A stretch of DNA of 64,000 nt from Coprococcus sp. OM04-5BH (GTDB lineage Bacteria > Bacillota > Clostridia > Lachnospirales > Lachnospiraceae), in contig NZ_QULM01000001.1 of NCBI RefSeq assembly GCF_003482105.1, forward strand, positions 682,001 to 746,000, written 5' to 3'. Positions 34,388-41,837 of this stretch are shown here, piece by piece. The position numbers and the translations under genes are program-made. Each line of letters starts with the position of its first letter. Position 1 is the first letter of the stretch. The notes beneath the pieces are model-generated. The model did no database searches, had not been told where the DNA came from, and saw only the letters and a list, made by a program, of their open reading frames with translations.

Positions 34388-35278
34388 ATGAGTTTTGGTA
34401 TGAGGATCAGACAGATAAGGTTTTTTAACTTGTTAATGCTTACACTGGCGGGGGTAATAAATGCCATTGGTGTTGTGTTGTTCTTAAGTCCGGTGAAGTT
34501 ATTTGACAGTGGTATATCGGGAACCTCAATGCTGATATCTCAATGTACGCCAAAGAGCATTTCCCTTTCTATTGCGCTTATTGTACTTAACATTCCTCTG
34601 TTCCTCTACGGAACGAAGAAACAGGGATGGCTGTTCACCTTCTACGCTATATATGCGGTTGCTGTTTACTCCATATCCGCGTGGCTTATTACGGATGTAA
34701 TCCCTATTGACGTGAGTATTGCGTCACCCCTTGCGGGAAATGATCTGTTTTTATGTGCACTGTTTGGAGGAATCATCTCCGGTATAGGAAGCGGTCTTGC
34801 CATAAGGTTTGGGGGAGCCATGGATGGCATAGAAGTTATGGCGGTGATATTTGCCAAAAAGCTGGGACTTACCGTTGGAACATTTGTCATGGCATACAAC
34901 GTGCTGCTCTATGTAGTGTGCGGCTTTATCATCAATAGCTGGGTGCTTCCTTTGTACTCTATAGTTACATACATGGCGGCACTTAAGACGGTGGACTTTA
35001 TCGTTGATGGTCTTGACAGAGCCAAGGCAGCGATGATAGTTACTCATAAGCCTAAGGAGATAAGCAAGGCACTCTCGGAGACCTTCGAGAGCGGTTCCAC
35101 AATTATAGACGCTGTGGGGGGATATTCCCACACACCTTCATATGTGGTATATTTTGTTATCAACAGATTTCAGGTGGGCAAGATGAAGACCATAGTTCAT
35201 GAGATTGACCCTATGGCATATATTACTGTAAATGAGGTGGCTGATATCTACAGGGCAAATCAGGAAAAGCTCAGGTAG
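34388..35278 (+). CDS. YitT-family membrane protein
   Basis: A 296-residue protein. ATG 34388 is 7 bases from AGGAGGA; the GTG at 34382 would be too close. About five or six N-terminal helices (LLMLTLAGVINAIGVVLFLSPVKLFDSGISGTSMLIS begins the YitT pattern; IRFGGAMDGIEVMAVIF is another signature) are followed by a soluble C-terminal DUF2179 domain (DRAKAAMIVTHKPKEISKAL, then TPSYVVYFVINRFQ and VHEIDPMAYITVNEV). Function of YitT proteins is not established. Last gene of the run, closed by a terminator. Confidence 0.8.
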   Translation: MSFGMRIRQIRFFNLLMLTLAGVINAIGVVLFLSPVKLFDSGISGTSMLISQCTPKSISLSIALIVLNIPLFLYGTKKQGWLFTFYAIYAVAVYSISAWLITDVIPIDVSIASPLAGNDLFLCALFGGIISGIGSGLAIRFGGAMDGIEVMAVIFAKKLGLTVGTFVMAYNVLLYVVCGFIINSWVLPLYSIVTYMAALKTVDFIVDGLDRAKAAMIVTHKPKEISKALSETFESGSTIIDAVGGYSHTPSYVVYFVINRFQVGKMKTIVHEIDPMAYITVNEVADIYRANQEKLR

Positions 35279-35289
35279 AGGTCAGGCAG

Positions 35290-35314
35290 ACTCCCTTGAT
35301 CTGGGAGTTTTTTC
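35290..35314 (+). terminator. terminator after YitT gene
   Basis: ACTCCC (35290-35295) and GGGAGT (35303-35308) form a short stem with a 7-base loop, followed by TTTTTC. It lies 12 bases after the stop codon. Confidence 0.75.
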
Positions 35315-35392
35315 AATTTAACAGTACCGTAGAAAAGGCGTAGGTGTTATAATATCTGATATAATGTTTTGCTTTAAAAGGAGGTATTTGGA

Positions 35393-36193
35393 ATGGGATT
35401 TTTAACAGGAAAAACAGCAATCATAACAGGTGGCGGAAGAGCGGTTCTTAAGGATGGCAGATGTGGCTCCATTGGGTACGGAATTGCAACTGCGTATGCC
35501 AAAGAGGGGGCAAATCTTGTTATTACAGGAAGAAATGTTAAGAAGCTCGAGGACGCCAAAGAGGAGCTTGAAAGATTATACGGGATCAAGGTTCTGGCAG
35601 TTCAGGCAGATGTATCGGCAGGCTCAGACAATGAGGCAGTAGTTGCAAATGTTGTAAAGCAGGCCATTGATACATTCGGAAGTATTGATGTGCTCATAAA
35701 CAACGCTCAGGCGTCAGCTTCAGGCGTTACTCTGGCAGATCATACAACAGACCAGTTCAACCTTGCCATGTATTCAGGATTATATGCAGCCTTCTATTAT
35801 ATGAAGGAGTGCTATCCATATCTTAAGGAGGCTAAGGGATCGGTAATAAACTTCGCTTCCGGCGCAGGATTATTTGGAAATTATGGTCAATGTGCTTATG
35901 CGGCAGCCAAGGAAGGTATCAGAGGCTTAAGCCGAGTTGCCGCAACTGAGTGGGCAAAGGATGGTATTAATGTAAATGTTGTATGTCCCCTTGCATGGAC
36001 CTCACAGTTGGAACAGTTTGAGCAGGCATATCCGGATGCCTTCAAGGCAAATGTACATACACCGCCAATGGGACATTTTGGTGACGCAGAGAAAGAGATC
36101 GGAAGAGTATGCGTACAGCTTGCTTCTCCGGATTTCAAGTACATGTCCGGTGAGACCATTACTCTTGAGGGAGCTCTTGGCCAGAGACCATAG
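35393..36193 (+). CDS. SDR-family oxidoreductase
   Basis: A 266-residue short-chain dehydrogenase/reductase with ribosome site AAAGGAGG. The cofactor loop is unusual: TGGGRAVLKDGRCGSIGYGIA carries about ten extra residues between TGGG and GxG. The rest is standard: LVITGRNVKKLEDAK (Arg suggests NADP preference), VLINNAQASASG, VINFASGAG with the catalytic Ser, and YAAAKEG with Tyr and Lys. The tail DFKYMSGETITLEGALGQRP is also SDR-like. Substrate unknown. A TATAAT box about 35 bases upstream is a promoter candidate, and a divergent function from neighbours is likely. Confidence 0.83.
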   Translation: MGFLTGKTAIITGGGRAVLKDGRCGSIGYGIATAYAKEGANLVITGRNVKKLEDAKEELERLYGIKVLAVQADVSAGSDNEAVVANVVKQAIDTFGSIDVLINNAQASASGVTLADHTTDQFNLAMYSGLYAAFYYMKECYPYLKEAKGSVINFASGAGLFGNYGQCAYAAAKEGIRGLSRVAATEWAKDGINVNVVCPLAWTSQLEQFEQAYPDAFKANVHTPPMGHFGDAEKEIGRVCVQLASPDFKYMSGETITLEGALGQRP

Positions 36194-36344
36194 GAAACAT
36201 TGATTATACAATAAATCTTCCGGGGGATAGAATACATTGGCAGGAGATAGCTCAAGGCATGAGACAGGAAAGGGCGGAGTGACAAGCTTTATTGATGATC
36301 CATACAAGAAATAAAACATAAAAGGGATCTGGAGGACATAGGGG

Positions 36345-37256
36345 ATGACTTTAAATCAGTTGAAATATATTATTGCAATATCAAAGGAAAATTCATTAAA
36401 TGACGCGGCGAAGAAGCTGTTTATCTCACAGCCAAGTCTTTCTGCAGCAGTTCATTCCCTTGAAGAGGAGCTGGGGTTTGATATCTTTATCAGATCCAAG
36501 AGCGGAATTTCCCTTACCACAAAAGGAATTGAATTTCTGGGTTATGCCAGGTCCGTGGTGGAGCAATACGACATATTAGACGCCAGATATATTTCAAAGA
36601 CAAATGTCAAGAGAAGCTTCCAGGTTTCCATGCAGCATTATACATTTGCGGTAAATGCATTTGTGGAGCTGATCAAGCAGTACGGAATGGACGAGTACGA
36701 ATTTGAGGTTCATGAGACTAAGACCTATGAGGTCATAGAGAATGTAAAGAACCAGAAGAGTGAGATCGGCGTTCTCTACATGAATGATTACAATCAGGAT
36801 GTCCTTACCAGGATCCTTACAGAGGCGGGGCTGGTGTTCACTCCGTTATTCGAATGTGGAATATATGTTTACATGAGCAAGAGCAATCCCCTGGCTGGGA
36901 AGAAGGAGATTGCCATAGAGGAGCTTGACGAGTATCCATGTCTTGCATTTGCCCAGGGAGATCACAATTCCATGTATTTCGCCGAGGAGGTTTTAAGCAC
37001 CTATGAGTACAAGAGACGTATCCGGGCAAATGACAGAGCTACCCTCTTAAATCTTATGGTGGGAATAAACGGATACACCCTGTGTTCCGGAATCATCTGC
37101 GAGGACTTAAACGGAACCGATTACTGTGCCATAAGGTTAAAGACGGATGAGAAGATGACCATAGGTTACATCTCAAGAAAGAACTCCATAATCAGTGAGC
37201 TGGGACAGAAGTATATAGAAGAATTATCCAGGTATAAGGAAAAGGTGTTAGATTAA
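36345..37256 (+). CDS. LysR-family transcriptional regulator
   Basis: A 303-residue LysR-type regulator with an N-terminal winged helix (MTLNQLKYIIAISKENSLND, then AAKKLFISQPSLSAAVHSLEEELGFDIFIRSKSGISLTTKG) and a periplasmic-binding-protein-like effector domain. It follows the SDR gene by about 150 bases on the same strand and may control it or the metY locus; LysR proteins of this kind often govern sulfur or amino acid genes. No operator was identified. The ribosome site (GGAGGACATAGGGG) is broad but adequate. Confidence 0.83.
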   Translation: MTLNQLKYIIAISKENSLNDAAKKLFISQPSLSAAVHSLEEELGFDIFIRSKSGISLTTKGIEFLGYARSVVEQYDILDARYISKTNVKRSFQVSMQHYTFAVNAFVELIKQYGMDEYEFEVHETKTYEVIENVKNQKSEIGVLYMNDYNQDVLTRILTEAGLVFTPLFECGIYVYMSKSNPLAGKKEIAIEELDEYPCLAFAQGDHNSMYFAEEVLSTYEYKRRIRANDRATLLNLMVGINGYTLCSGIICEDLNGTDYCAIRLKTDEKMTIGYISRKNSIISELGQKYIEELSRYKEKVLD

Positions 37257-37443
37257 TAAAAATAGCCGAAAAAACGAGAAAGCTATTAAAATGGTGACAA
37301 AAATGGCGGCGTGTGATATGATGTTATCGTATGTATGGCAGATGCGGATGGCTGACTTTGCCTATATGTATTAGATGGCAATATAGTGATGACGGTATGA
37401 AAGCGATTTAAACGAGATGACGTTTAGGAAAAGGAAAGAAAAA

Positions 37444-38067
37444 ATGAGTGCATCAAGAAAAAATCGTGGATTTACTCTAGTGGAACTTATAGTAGTACTG
37501 GTTATTCTGGCAATTCTCGCCGCAATACTTGTGCCGGCTTTATTAGGATATATTGATAAGGCAAAGAAGGAAAAAATATTATTAGAGGCAAAGGATGTAT
37601 GGACTGCTTCCCAGGCGGCATTGGCAGAGTGCTATGGACTGTATCCGGACAGCTTTGAGGCATCTTGTAAATTCACATCCACAGTAGATGGTAAAACAAT
37701 AAAAAAGTTGGGCAGAATATCAAACGGAGCTTTGGGAGCATTGCAGAAAAATCCAAAGGATACTACGGAAGCCAGAACGTCCAGCAGGATAATTTCCGGA
37801 CAGGTTCTGAAATATCTGGACAGTGCAGATAAAAACGGGAATCCCAGATATACATTTGGAAGTGGAAAGATTCCGGATGGAAACAGTACACCAAGTAGTT
37901 ATTTGGGAGATAATCCGAAAGACACTGATGTAATAATTCAGATATTTCATGACAGTAAGGGCAGAATGGTTGCATTGAATTTTGCAAAAAACGGATATAT
38001 GGTAACTATGATTGCCGGAAAAACCCCGGAAATAGTGTATGATGGAAAATGCCTGCCATCCAGGTAG
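37444..38067 (+). CDS. orphan type IV prepilin-like protein
   Basis: A 207-residue protein; ATG 37444 behind AAAGGAAAG is preferred over 37417. The leader MSASRKNRG is followed by the prepilin cleavage and methylation motif GFTLVELIVVLVILAILAAI and a hydrophobic helix, then a soluble domain with a single Cys pair spacing (LAECYGLYPDSFEASC). Processing after the Gly by a prepilin peptidase is expected. No pilus assembly ATPase, platform protein or peptidase gene is in this window, so it either works with machinery elsewhere or is a pseudopilin of a competence-type system. Confidence 0.75.
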   Translation: MSASRKNRGFTLVELIVVLVILAILAAILVPALLGYIDKAKKEKILLEAKDVWTASQAALAECYGLYPDSFEASCKFTSTVDGKTIKKLGRISNGALGALQKNPKDTTEARTSSRIISGQVLKYLDSADKNGNPRYTFGSGKIPDGNSTPSSYLGDNPKDTDVIIQIFHDSKGRMVALNFAKNGYMVTMIAGKTPEIVYDGKCLPSR

Positions 38068-38117
38068 TAACATAGTTGTAGAGAAAACATTGAAAACACA
38101 GATCGTAATGTGATATG

Positions 38118-38157
38118 TACCCTCTTTACTGGATAAACCAGTAAAGAGGGTATTTTT
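38118..38157 (+). terminator. terminator after prepilin gene
   Basis: TACCCTCTTTACTGG (38118-38132) and CCAGTAAAGAGGGTA (38138-38152) form a perfect 15-bp stem with loop ATAAA, followed by TTTTT. One of the strongest terminators in the window; the prepilin gene is therefore monocistronic. Confidence 0.92.
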
Positions 38158-38213
38158 ATGCGTTATAGCCTCTGCCTATAACAGCCAATAGAAAATCTGA
38201 ATGGCTAAACCTA

Positions 38214-38245
38214 TTGACTCAGTATGCTTTTAATGGTAGCATACT
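38214..38245 (+). promoter_or_regulatory. metY promoter with palindromic operator
   Basis: TTGACT (38214-38219), a 17-base spacer and TAGCAT (38237-38242) make a promoter. Overlapping it, AGTATGCT (38221-38228) and AGCATACT (38238-38245) are a perfect inverted repeat with a 9-base gap, so a bound dimer would block RNA polymerase. The Rrf2-type regulator encoded just downstream of metY is an obvious candidate, by inference. Confidence 0.6.
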
Positions 38246-38272
38246 AACATACTAAAAGGGTAGGTAATAAAT

Positions 38273-38329
38273 ATGGCAAAGAAATTAGTATTTTTCGTAA
38301 GACATAACATTAAATTGGGTCGAATGTGA
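38273..38329 (+). CDS. possible 18-residue leader peptide
   Basis: ATG at 38273 behind AAGGGTAGG opens a frame MAKKLVFFVRHNIKLGRM that ends 115 bases before metY. Its position directly after the promoter suits a leader peptide, but it has no run of a regulatory amino acid and no obvious attenuator follows. It may be chance. Confidence 0.22.
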   Translation: MAKKLVFFVRHNIKLGRM

Positions 38330-38444
38330 TGTTTCTGACAAGCATTCAGCTTATTAGAGGGAATATTCAAAAATGATGATTTAAAAATGAAATAAGAAAA
38401 AAATTTTTAATTAAAATATTAAGGAATAAAAGGAGATTAAGATT

Positions 38445-39725
38445 ATGAGCAATTATAGATTTGAGACATTAGCACTTCACGTAGGACAGGAACAGCCGGA
38501 TCCGGCAACAGATTCAAGAGCGGTACCAATTTATCAGACAACAAGTTACGTATTCAGAAATTCACAGCATGCAGCAGACAGATTTGGACTTGCTGACGCA
38601 GGTAACATCTATGGAAGACTTACAAACTCAACCCAGGATGTTCTTGAGAAGAGAGTTGCAGCCCTTGAAGGAGGTTCAGCAGCCCTTGCAGTAGCGTCAG
38701 GTGCGGCAGCAATTACATATACAATACAGGCATTAGCTGCAAATGGTGGACATATTGTAGCACAGAAGACAATTTATGGTGGAAGCTACAATCTTCTTGA
38801 GCACACACTTCCACAGTATGGAGTAGAGACAACATTCGTTGACGCTCATAACCTTGCGGAGGTTGAAGGTGCTATCAAGGACAATACAAGAGCTATCTAC
38901 CTTGAGACTCTTGGTAATCCAAACAGTGATATTCCAAACATTGACGCAATCGCAGAGATCGCTCACAAGCATGGACTTCCACTTGTAGTAGATAACACAT
39001 TCGGTGCAGCTTACTGGGTAAGACCTATCGAGCATGGCGCAGATATCGTAGTACATTCAGCAACAAAGTTCTTCGGAGGACATGGTACAACACTTGGTGG
39101 TATTATCGTTGAGGCAGGTACATATGACTGGAAGGCAAGCGGCAAATATCCTGCAATAGCTGATCCAAACCCAAGCTACCACGGAATTTCATTTGCAGAT
39201 GCAACTGCTCCTGCAGCGTTCGTAACATTCATCAGAGCAATCCTCTTAAGAGATACAGGTGCAACAATTTCACCATTTAACGCATTCTTATTACTTCAGG
39301 GAATTGAGACTCTGCCGCTGAGACTTGACAGACACGCAGAGAACACAAAGAAGGTTATCGAGTACCTTAAGAGCAACCCACTTGTAGAGAAGGTTAATCA
39401 TCCATCACTTGAGGATCATCCTGATCATGAGCTTTACAAGAAGTATTTCCATAATGGCGGTGGAAGTATCTTCACATTCGAGATTAAGGGTGGCAAGGAA
39501 GCAGCATACAAGTTCATCGACAGCCTCAAGATCTTCTCAATCCTTGCAAATGTTGCAGATGTTAAGAGCCTTGTTATACATCCGGCTTCAACAACTCATT
39601 CACAGCTTAATGATGAGGAGCTTGCAGATCAGGGTATATCACAGAGTACAATAAGACTTTCAATCGGTACAGAGCATATTGATGATATAATCGAAGATCT
39701 TGATCAGGCGTTCAAGGCAGTATAA
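38445..39725 (+). CDS. metY: O-acetylhomoserine sulfhydrylase
   Basis: A 426-residue PLP enzyme, the usual length for MetY and longer than the gamma-synthase group. Signatures are ETLALHVGQEQPDPATDSRAV, PIYQTTSYVF, YGRLTNSTQDVLEKRVAALEGG, LPLVVDNTFGAAYWVRPIEHG, VHSATKFFGGHGTTLGGIIVEAG (PLP Lys) and RLSIGTEHIDDIIEDL. It joins O-acetylhomoserine with sulfide to form homocysteine for methionine synthesis. The codon use is strongly biased, as in a highly expressed gene. Its promoter carries a palindromic operator, and an Rrf2 regulator gene follows. Confidence 0.9.
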   Translation: MSNYRFETLALHVGQEQPDPATDSRAVPIYQTTSYVFRNSQHAADRFGLADAGNIYGRLTNSTQDVLEKRVAALEGGSAALAVASGAAAITYTIQALAANGGHIVAQKTIYGGSYNLLEHTLPQYGVETTFVDAHNLAEVEGAIKDNTRAIYLETLGNPNSDIPNIDAIAEIAHKHGLPLVVDNTFGAAYWVRPIEHGADIVVHSATKFFGGHGTTLGGIIVEAGTYDWKASGKYPAIADPNPSYHGISFADATAPAAFVTFIRAILLRDTGATISPFNAFLLLQGIETLPLRLDRHAENTKKVIEYLKSNPLVEKVNHPSLEDHPDHELYKKYFHNGGGSIFTFEIKGGKEAAYKFIDSLKIFSILANVADVKSLVIHPASTTHSQLNDEELADQGISQSTIRLSIGTEHIDDIIEDLDQAFKAV

Positions 39726-39762
39726 AAACAGAAAACAAAAGAACATAAGGGGATTTAGGCTG

Positions 39763-39793
39763 CCGCCAGCCTGTCATAAGGCCGGCGGTTTCC
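39763..39793 (+). terminator. terminator after metY
   Basis: CCGCC-A-GCCT (39763-39772) pairs with AGGC-C-GGCGG (39779-39788) with one mismatch, followed by TTTCCTT. It separates metY from the Rrf2 regulator gene. Confidence 0.7.
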
Positions 39794-39907
39794 TTATAAG
39801 GACTAAGTTGCAGCCGGAAGGTTGAATTCCCTGCCAATTAATGATAGCATGTAAATAGTATATCTTCACGGATATATCAACAAAAAGGATTGTGTGGAGG
39901 CATGAAA

Positions 39908-40306
39908 ATGATATCGACAAGAGGCAGGTATGGTCTGAGATTTATGATAGATCTGGCACAGAACCAGGGCAGGGGATATATTCCTATGAAAGATGTTGCG
40001 GCAAGACAGGGGATATCCACCAAGTATCTTGAACAGATACTGCCGGTTCTTACTAAGAACAAACTGATTGAGGCAGTGCATGGAAAAGGTGGTGGTTATA
40101 GACTGGTTAGAAAACCTGAGGAGTATACCGTGGGTGAGATACTTAGACTTACCGAGAACAGTCTTACTTCCGTTGCGTGTCTTGCAGATGGGGCATCTTC
40201 ATGTGACAGGGCGGATACATGCATTACCCTGGATTTCTGGAAAGGGCTTGATAATGTGGTGAATCAGTATCTTGATGAGCATACTCTTGCAGATTTTGTT
40301 AAATGA
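39908..40306 (+). CDS. Rrf2-family regulator (CymR/IscR type)
   Basis: A 132-residue regulator; ATG 39908 lies 7 bases from GGAGG, whereas ATG 39902 is only one base away. The winged helix MISTRGRYGLRFMIDLAQ ... GISTKYLEQILPVLTKNKLIEAVHGKGGGYRL is characteristic. Three cysteines (SVACLADGASSCDRADTC) resemble the Fe-S ligands of IscR, unlike the Cys-free CymR of Bacillus, so it could sense Fe-S or sulfur status. Its place behind metY suggests control of sulfur assimilation. Confidence 0.85.
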   Translation: MISTRGRYGLRFMIDLAQNQGRGYIPMKDVAARQGISTKYLEQILPVLTKNKLIEAVHGKGGGYRLVRKPEEYTVGEILRLTENSLTSVACLADGASSCDRADTCITLDFWKGLDNVVNQYLDEHTLADFVK

Positions 40307-40406
40307 TTATTGTAAATATTATACAATATATATGAAGAATAACAGAACTGTTAAAAACAACTCCCTAAACTATAATTTTATCCAGCAGGATAAAAGGGAG
40401 AAGAAA

Positions 40407-40562
40407 ATGACAGTTAAGGAATTTTATAAGGCGATAGAAGGTAACTACAACGAAGCCAAGGACAGGATGATGAACGAGGGACTGATTCTTAAGTTCTCAC
40501 TTAAATTTGCAGAAGATAAAAGCTTCGGGGATTTAAAGAGTGCCCTTGGACATAATGATTAG
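40407..40562 (+). CDS. truncated Hpt-like protein
   Basis: A 51-residue frame with GGGAG at 40396-40400. The sequence MTVKEFYKAIEGNYNEAKDR and LILKFSLKFAEDKSFGDLKSAL matches the first helices of Lachnospiraceae histidine-phosphotransfer (Hpt) proteins, as remembered, but stops at LGHND just before the helix that would carry the phosphorylated His. It is either a degraded Hpt gene or a His-less fragment that acts as a decoy. A terminator follows. Confidence 0.5.
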   Translation: MTVKEFYKAIEGNYNEAKDRMMNEGLILKFSLKFAEDKSFGDLKSALGHND

Positions 40563-40608
40563 ATAATATAGCAAAGCTTGAGTCATAAATAAATAATACA
40601 GATACATG

Positions 40609-40641
40609 TCGAGTAGGCGTCAGCCTACTCGATTCTTTTTT
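40609..40641 (+). terminator. terminator with TCGAGTAGG/CCTACTCGA stem
   Basis: TCGAGTAGG (40609-40617) and CCTACTCGA (40624-40632) form a perfect 9-bp stem, loop CGTCAG, followed by TTCTTTTTTT. The arms are identical to those at 27558-27580. Confidence 0.88.
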
Positions 40642-40752
40642 TGTCCCACTTTTGTCTCATGTGGTTGTTAGTGACGCTTTAATGTGATAAAATCATAAGC
40701 TGAGAAAGGTTATCACAATTTCCCATAAAATAAACAATTCAGGAGGCAGATC

Positions 40753-41055
40753 ATGGTAAAGCATGTGATTTTATGGACGTTAAAAGAAGAATATAGCGAT
40801 GAGCAGAAGAAAGAGATAAAGAAAGATATCAAGGCAGGGCTTGAAGGTCTTAAGGGCAGGATACCGGGGCTTGTGGACATTCAGGTGAATATAGATGGCC
40901 TTGCCAGTTCAAATGCTGATCTTATGCTTGATTCTACATTTGAAGATGAGGCAAGTCTTAAGGGATATGCAGTTCACCCGGAGCATGTTGCGGTAGCAGA
41001 TGGCAAGGTGAGACCTTACACAGCCATAAGGAGTTGTCTTGACTATACCATTTAG
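40753..41055 (+). CDS. Dabb-family (stress-responsive A/B barrel) protein
   Basis: A 100-residue protein with ribosome site CAGGAGG. MVKHVILWTLKEEYSDEQKKEI, IPGLVDIQVN, DLMLDSTFEDEASLKGYAVHPEHVAVADGKVRPY is the full Dabb/ferredoxin-like barrel, with the conserved H-P-x-H region. Such proteins are dimeric; their roles in bacteria are mostly unknown. It precedes a membrane protein gene by about 40 bases and may be cotranscribed with it. Confidence 0.82.
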   Translation: MVKHVILWTLKEEYSDEQKKEIKKDIKAGLEGLKGRIPGLVDIQVNIDGLASSNADLMLDSTFEDEASLKGYAVHPEHVAVADGKVRPYTAIRSCLDYTI

Positions 41056-41094
41056 AGAAACACTGATGGCTGGTGCTGCAGAAAGGCTTGAAAG

Positions 41095-41811
41095 ATGTCA
41101 AAGACAAAAAAGAATACACAGAGCATGCTTATAAGATGGCTGTTGTACATAGGCGGCCTCGTGATTCTGGCACTTGGAATAAGTCTTAATACCAGAACCT
41201 GCCTGGGAGTGTCTCCCATAATATCAGTGGCATATAGTGTGGCAGATATATTCAGTCTGAATTTTGGAAATGTTACATTTGCCCTGTATGGTTTCTTTGT
41301 TCTGATCGAGGTTATAATACATTTTGTGAGGCGCGAGACGGGAAGGATTCCCAAGGACCTTGCCCAGGTTATCTTAAGTCTGATATTTACAAGGTTTTTA
41401 AATCTGTTTAATGCTGTGATACCTGTAATGGGTGAACAGCCAGAGGGAAGCCCTCTTAATTTGATGGTGGTAAGGATACTGTTTCTTATCCTGGCAGTAG
41501 TGCTTACAGGAATAGGGGCTGCACTTTCATTAAATATGAGGCTGATACCGAATCCGGGAGATGGCATAGTGCAGACCATATCAGATTGTGCCGGCAAGGG
41601 AACCGGATTCGTCAAGAACTGCGTGGATATAACGTGTGTTGTATTCTCGGTGATCATAGGTCTTGTGCTTAAGGGAAAGCTTGTAGGCATAGGAATAGGA
41701 ACCATAATAGCAATGATAGGAGTGGGAAGAGTTATAGCAGTATTTAACCACTTCACTCTGAAGAGACAGATACAGCTCATAGAAGATAGCATAATACGGA
41801 GCGATATATAA
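41095..41811 (+). CDS. YczE/DUF6198-like membrane protein
   Basis: A 238-residue integral membrane protein with five or six helices; ribosome site AAAGG 8 bases before ATG. Characteristic segments are YIGGLVILALGISLNTRTCLGVSPI, FALYGFFVLIEVIIHF and RLIPNPGDGIVQTISDCAG, which match the YczE/YyaS group (related to YitT) as remembered. Function is not established. It ends 26 bases before iorA on the same strand, so it may be part of that operon. Confidence 0.7.
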   Translation: MSKTKKNTQSMLIRWLLYIGGLVILALGISLNTRTCLGVSPIISVAYSVADIFSLNFGNVTFALYGFFVLIEVIIHFVRRETGRIPKDLAQVILSLIFTRFLNLFNAVIPVMGEQPEGSPLNLMVVRILFLILAVVLTGIGAALSLNMRLIPNPGDGIVQTISDCAGKGTGFVKNCVDITCVVFSVIIGLVLKGKLVGIGIGTIIAMIGVGRVIAVFNHFTLKRQIQLIEDSIIRSDI

Positions 41812-41837
41812 AAGGATTAGTAAGGAGTAATTTATAG

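Noticed and set aside
38246..38444. S-box or T-box leader before metY
   Set aside because: No T-box sequence, no kink-turn pattern and no terminator hairpin were found; only a palindromic operator and a doubtful 18-residue frame.
41052..41792. A 246-codon minus-strand frame opposite the YczE-like gene
   Set aside because: It mirrors the plus-strand gene exactly; the plus-strand frame has the membrane-protein pattern, the ribosome site and the operon position.
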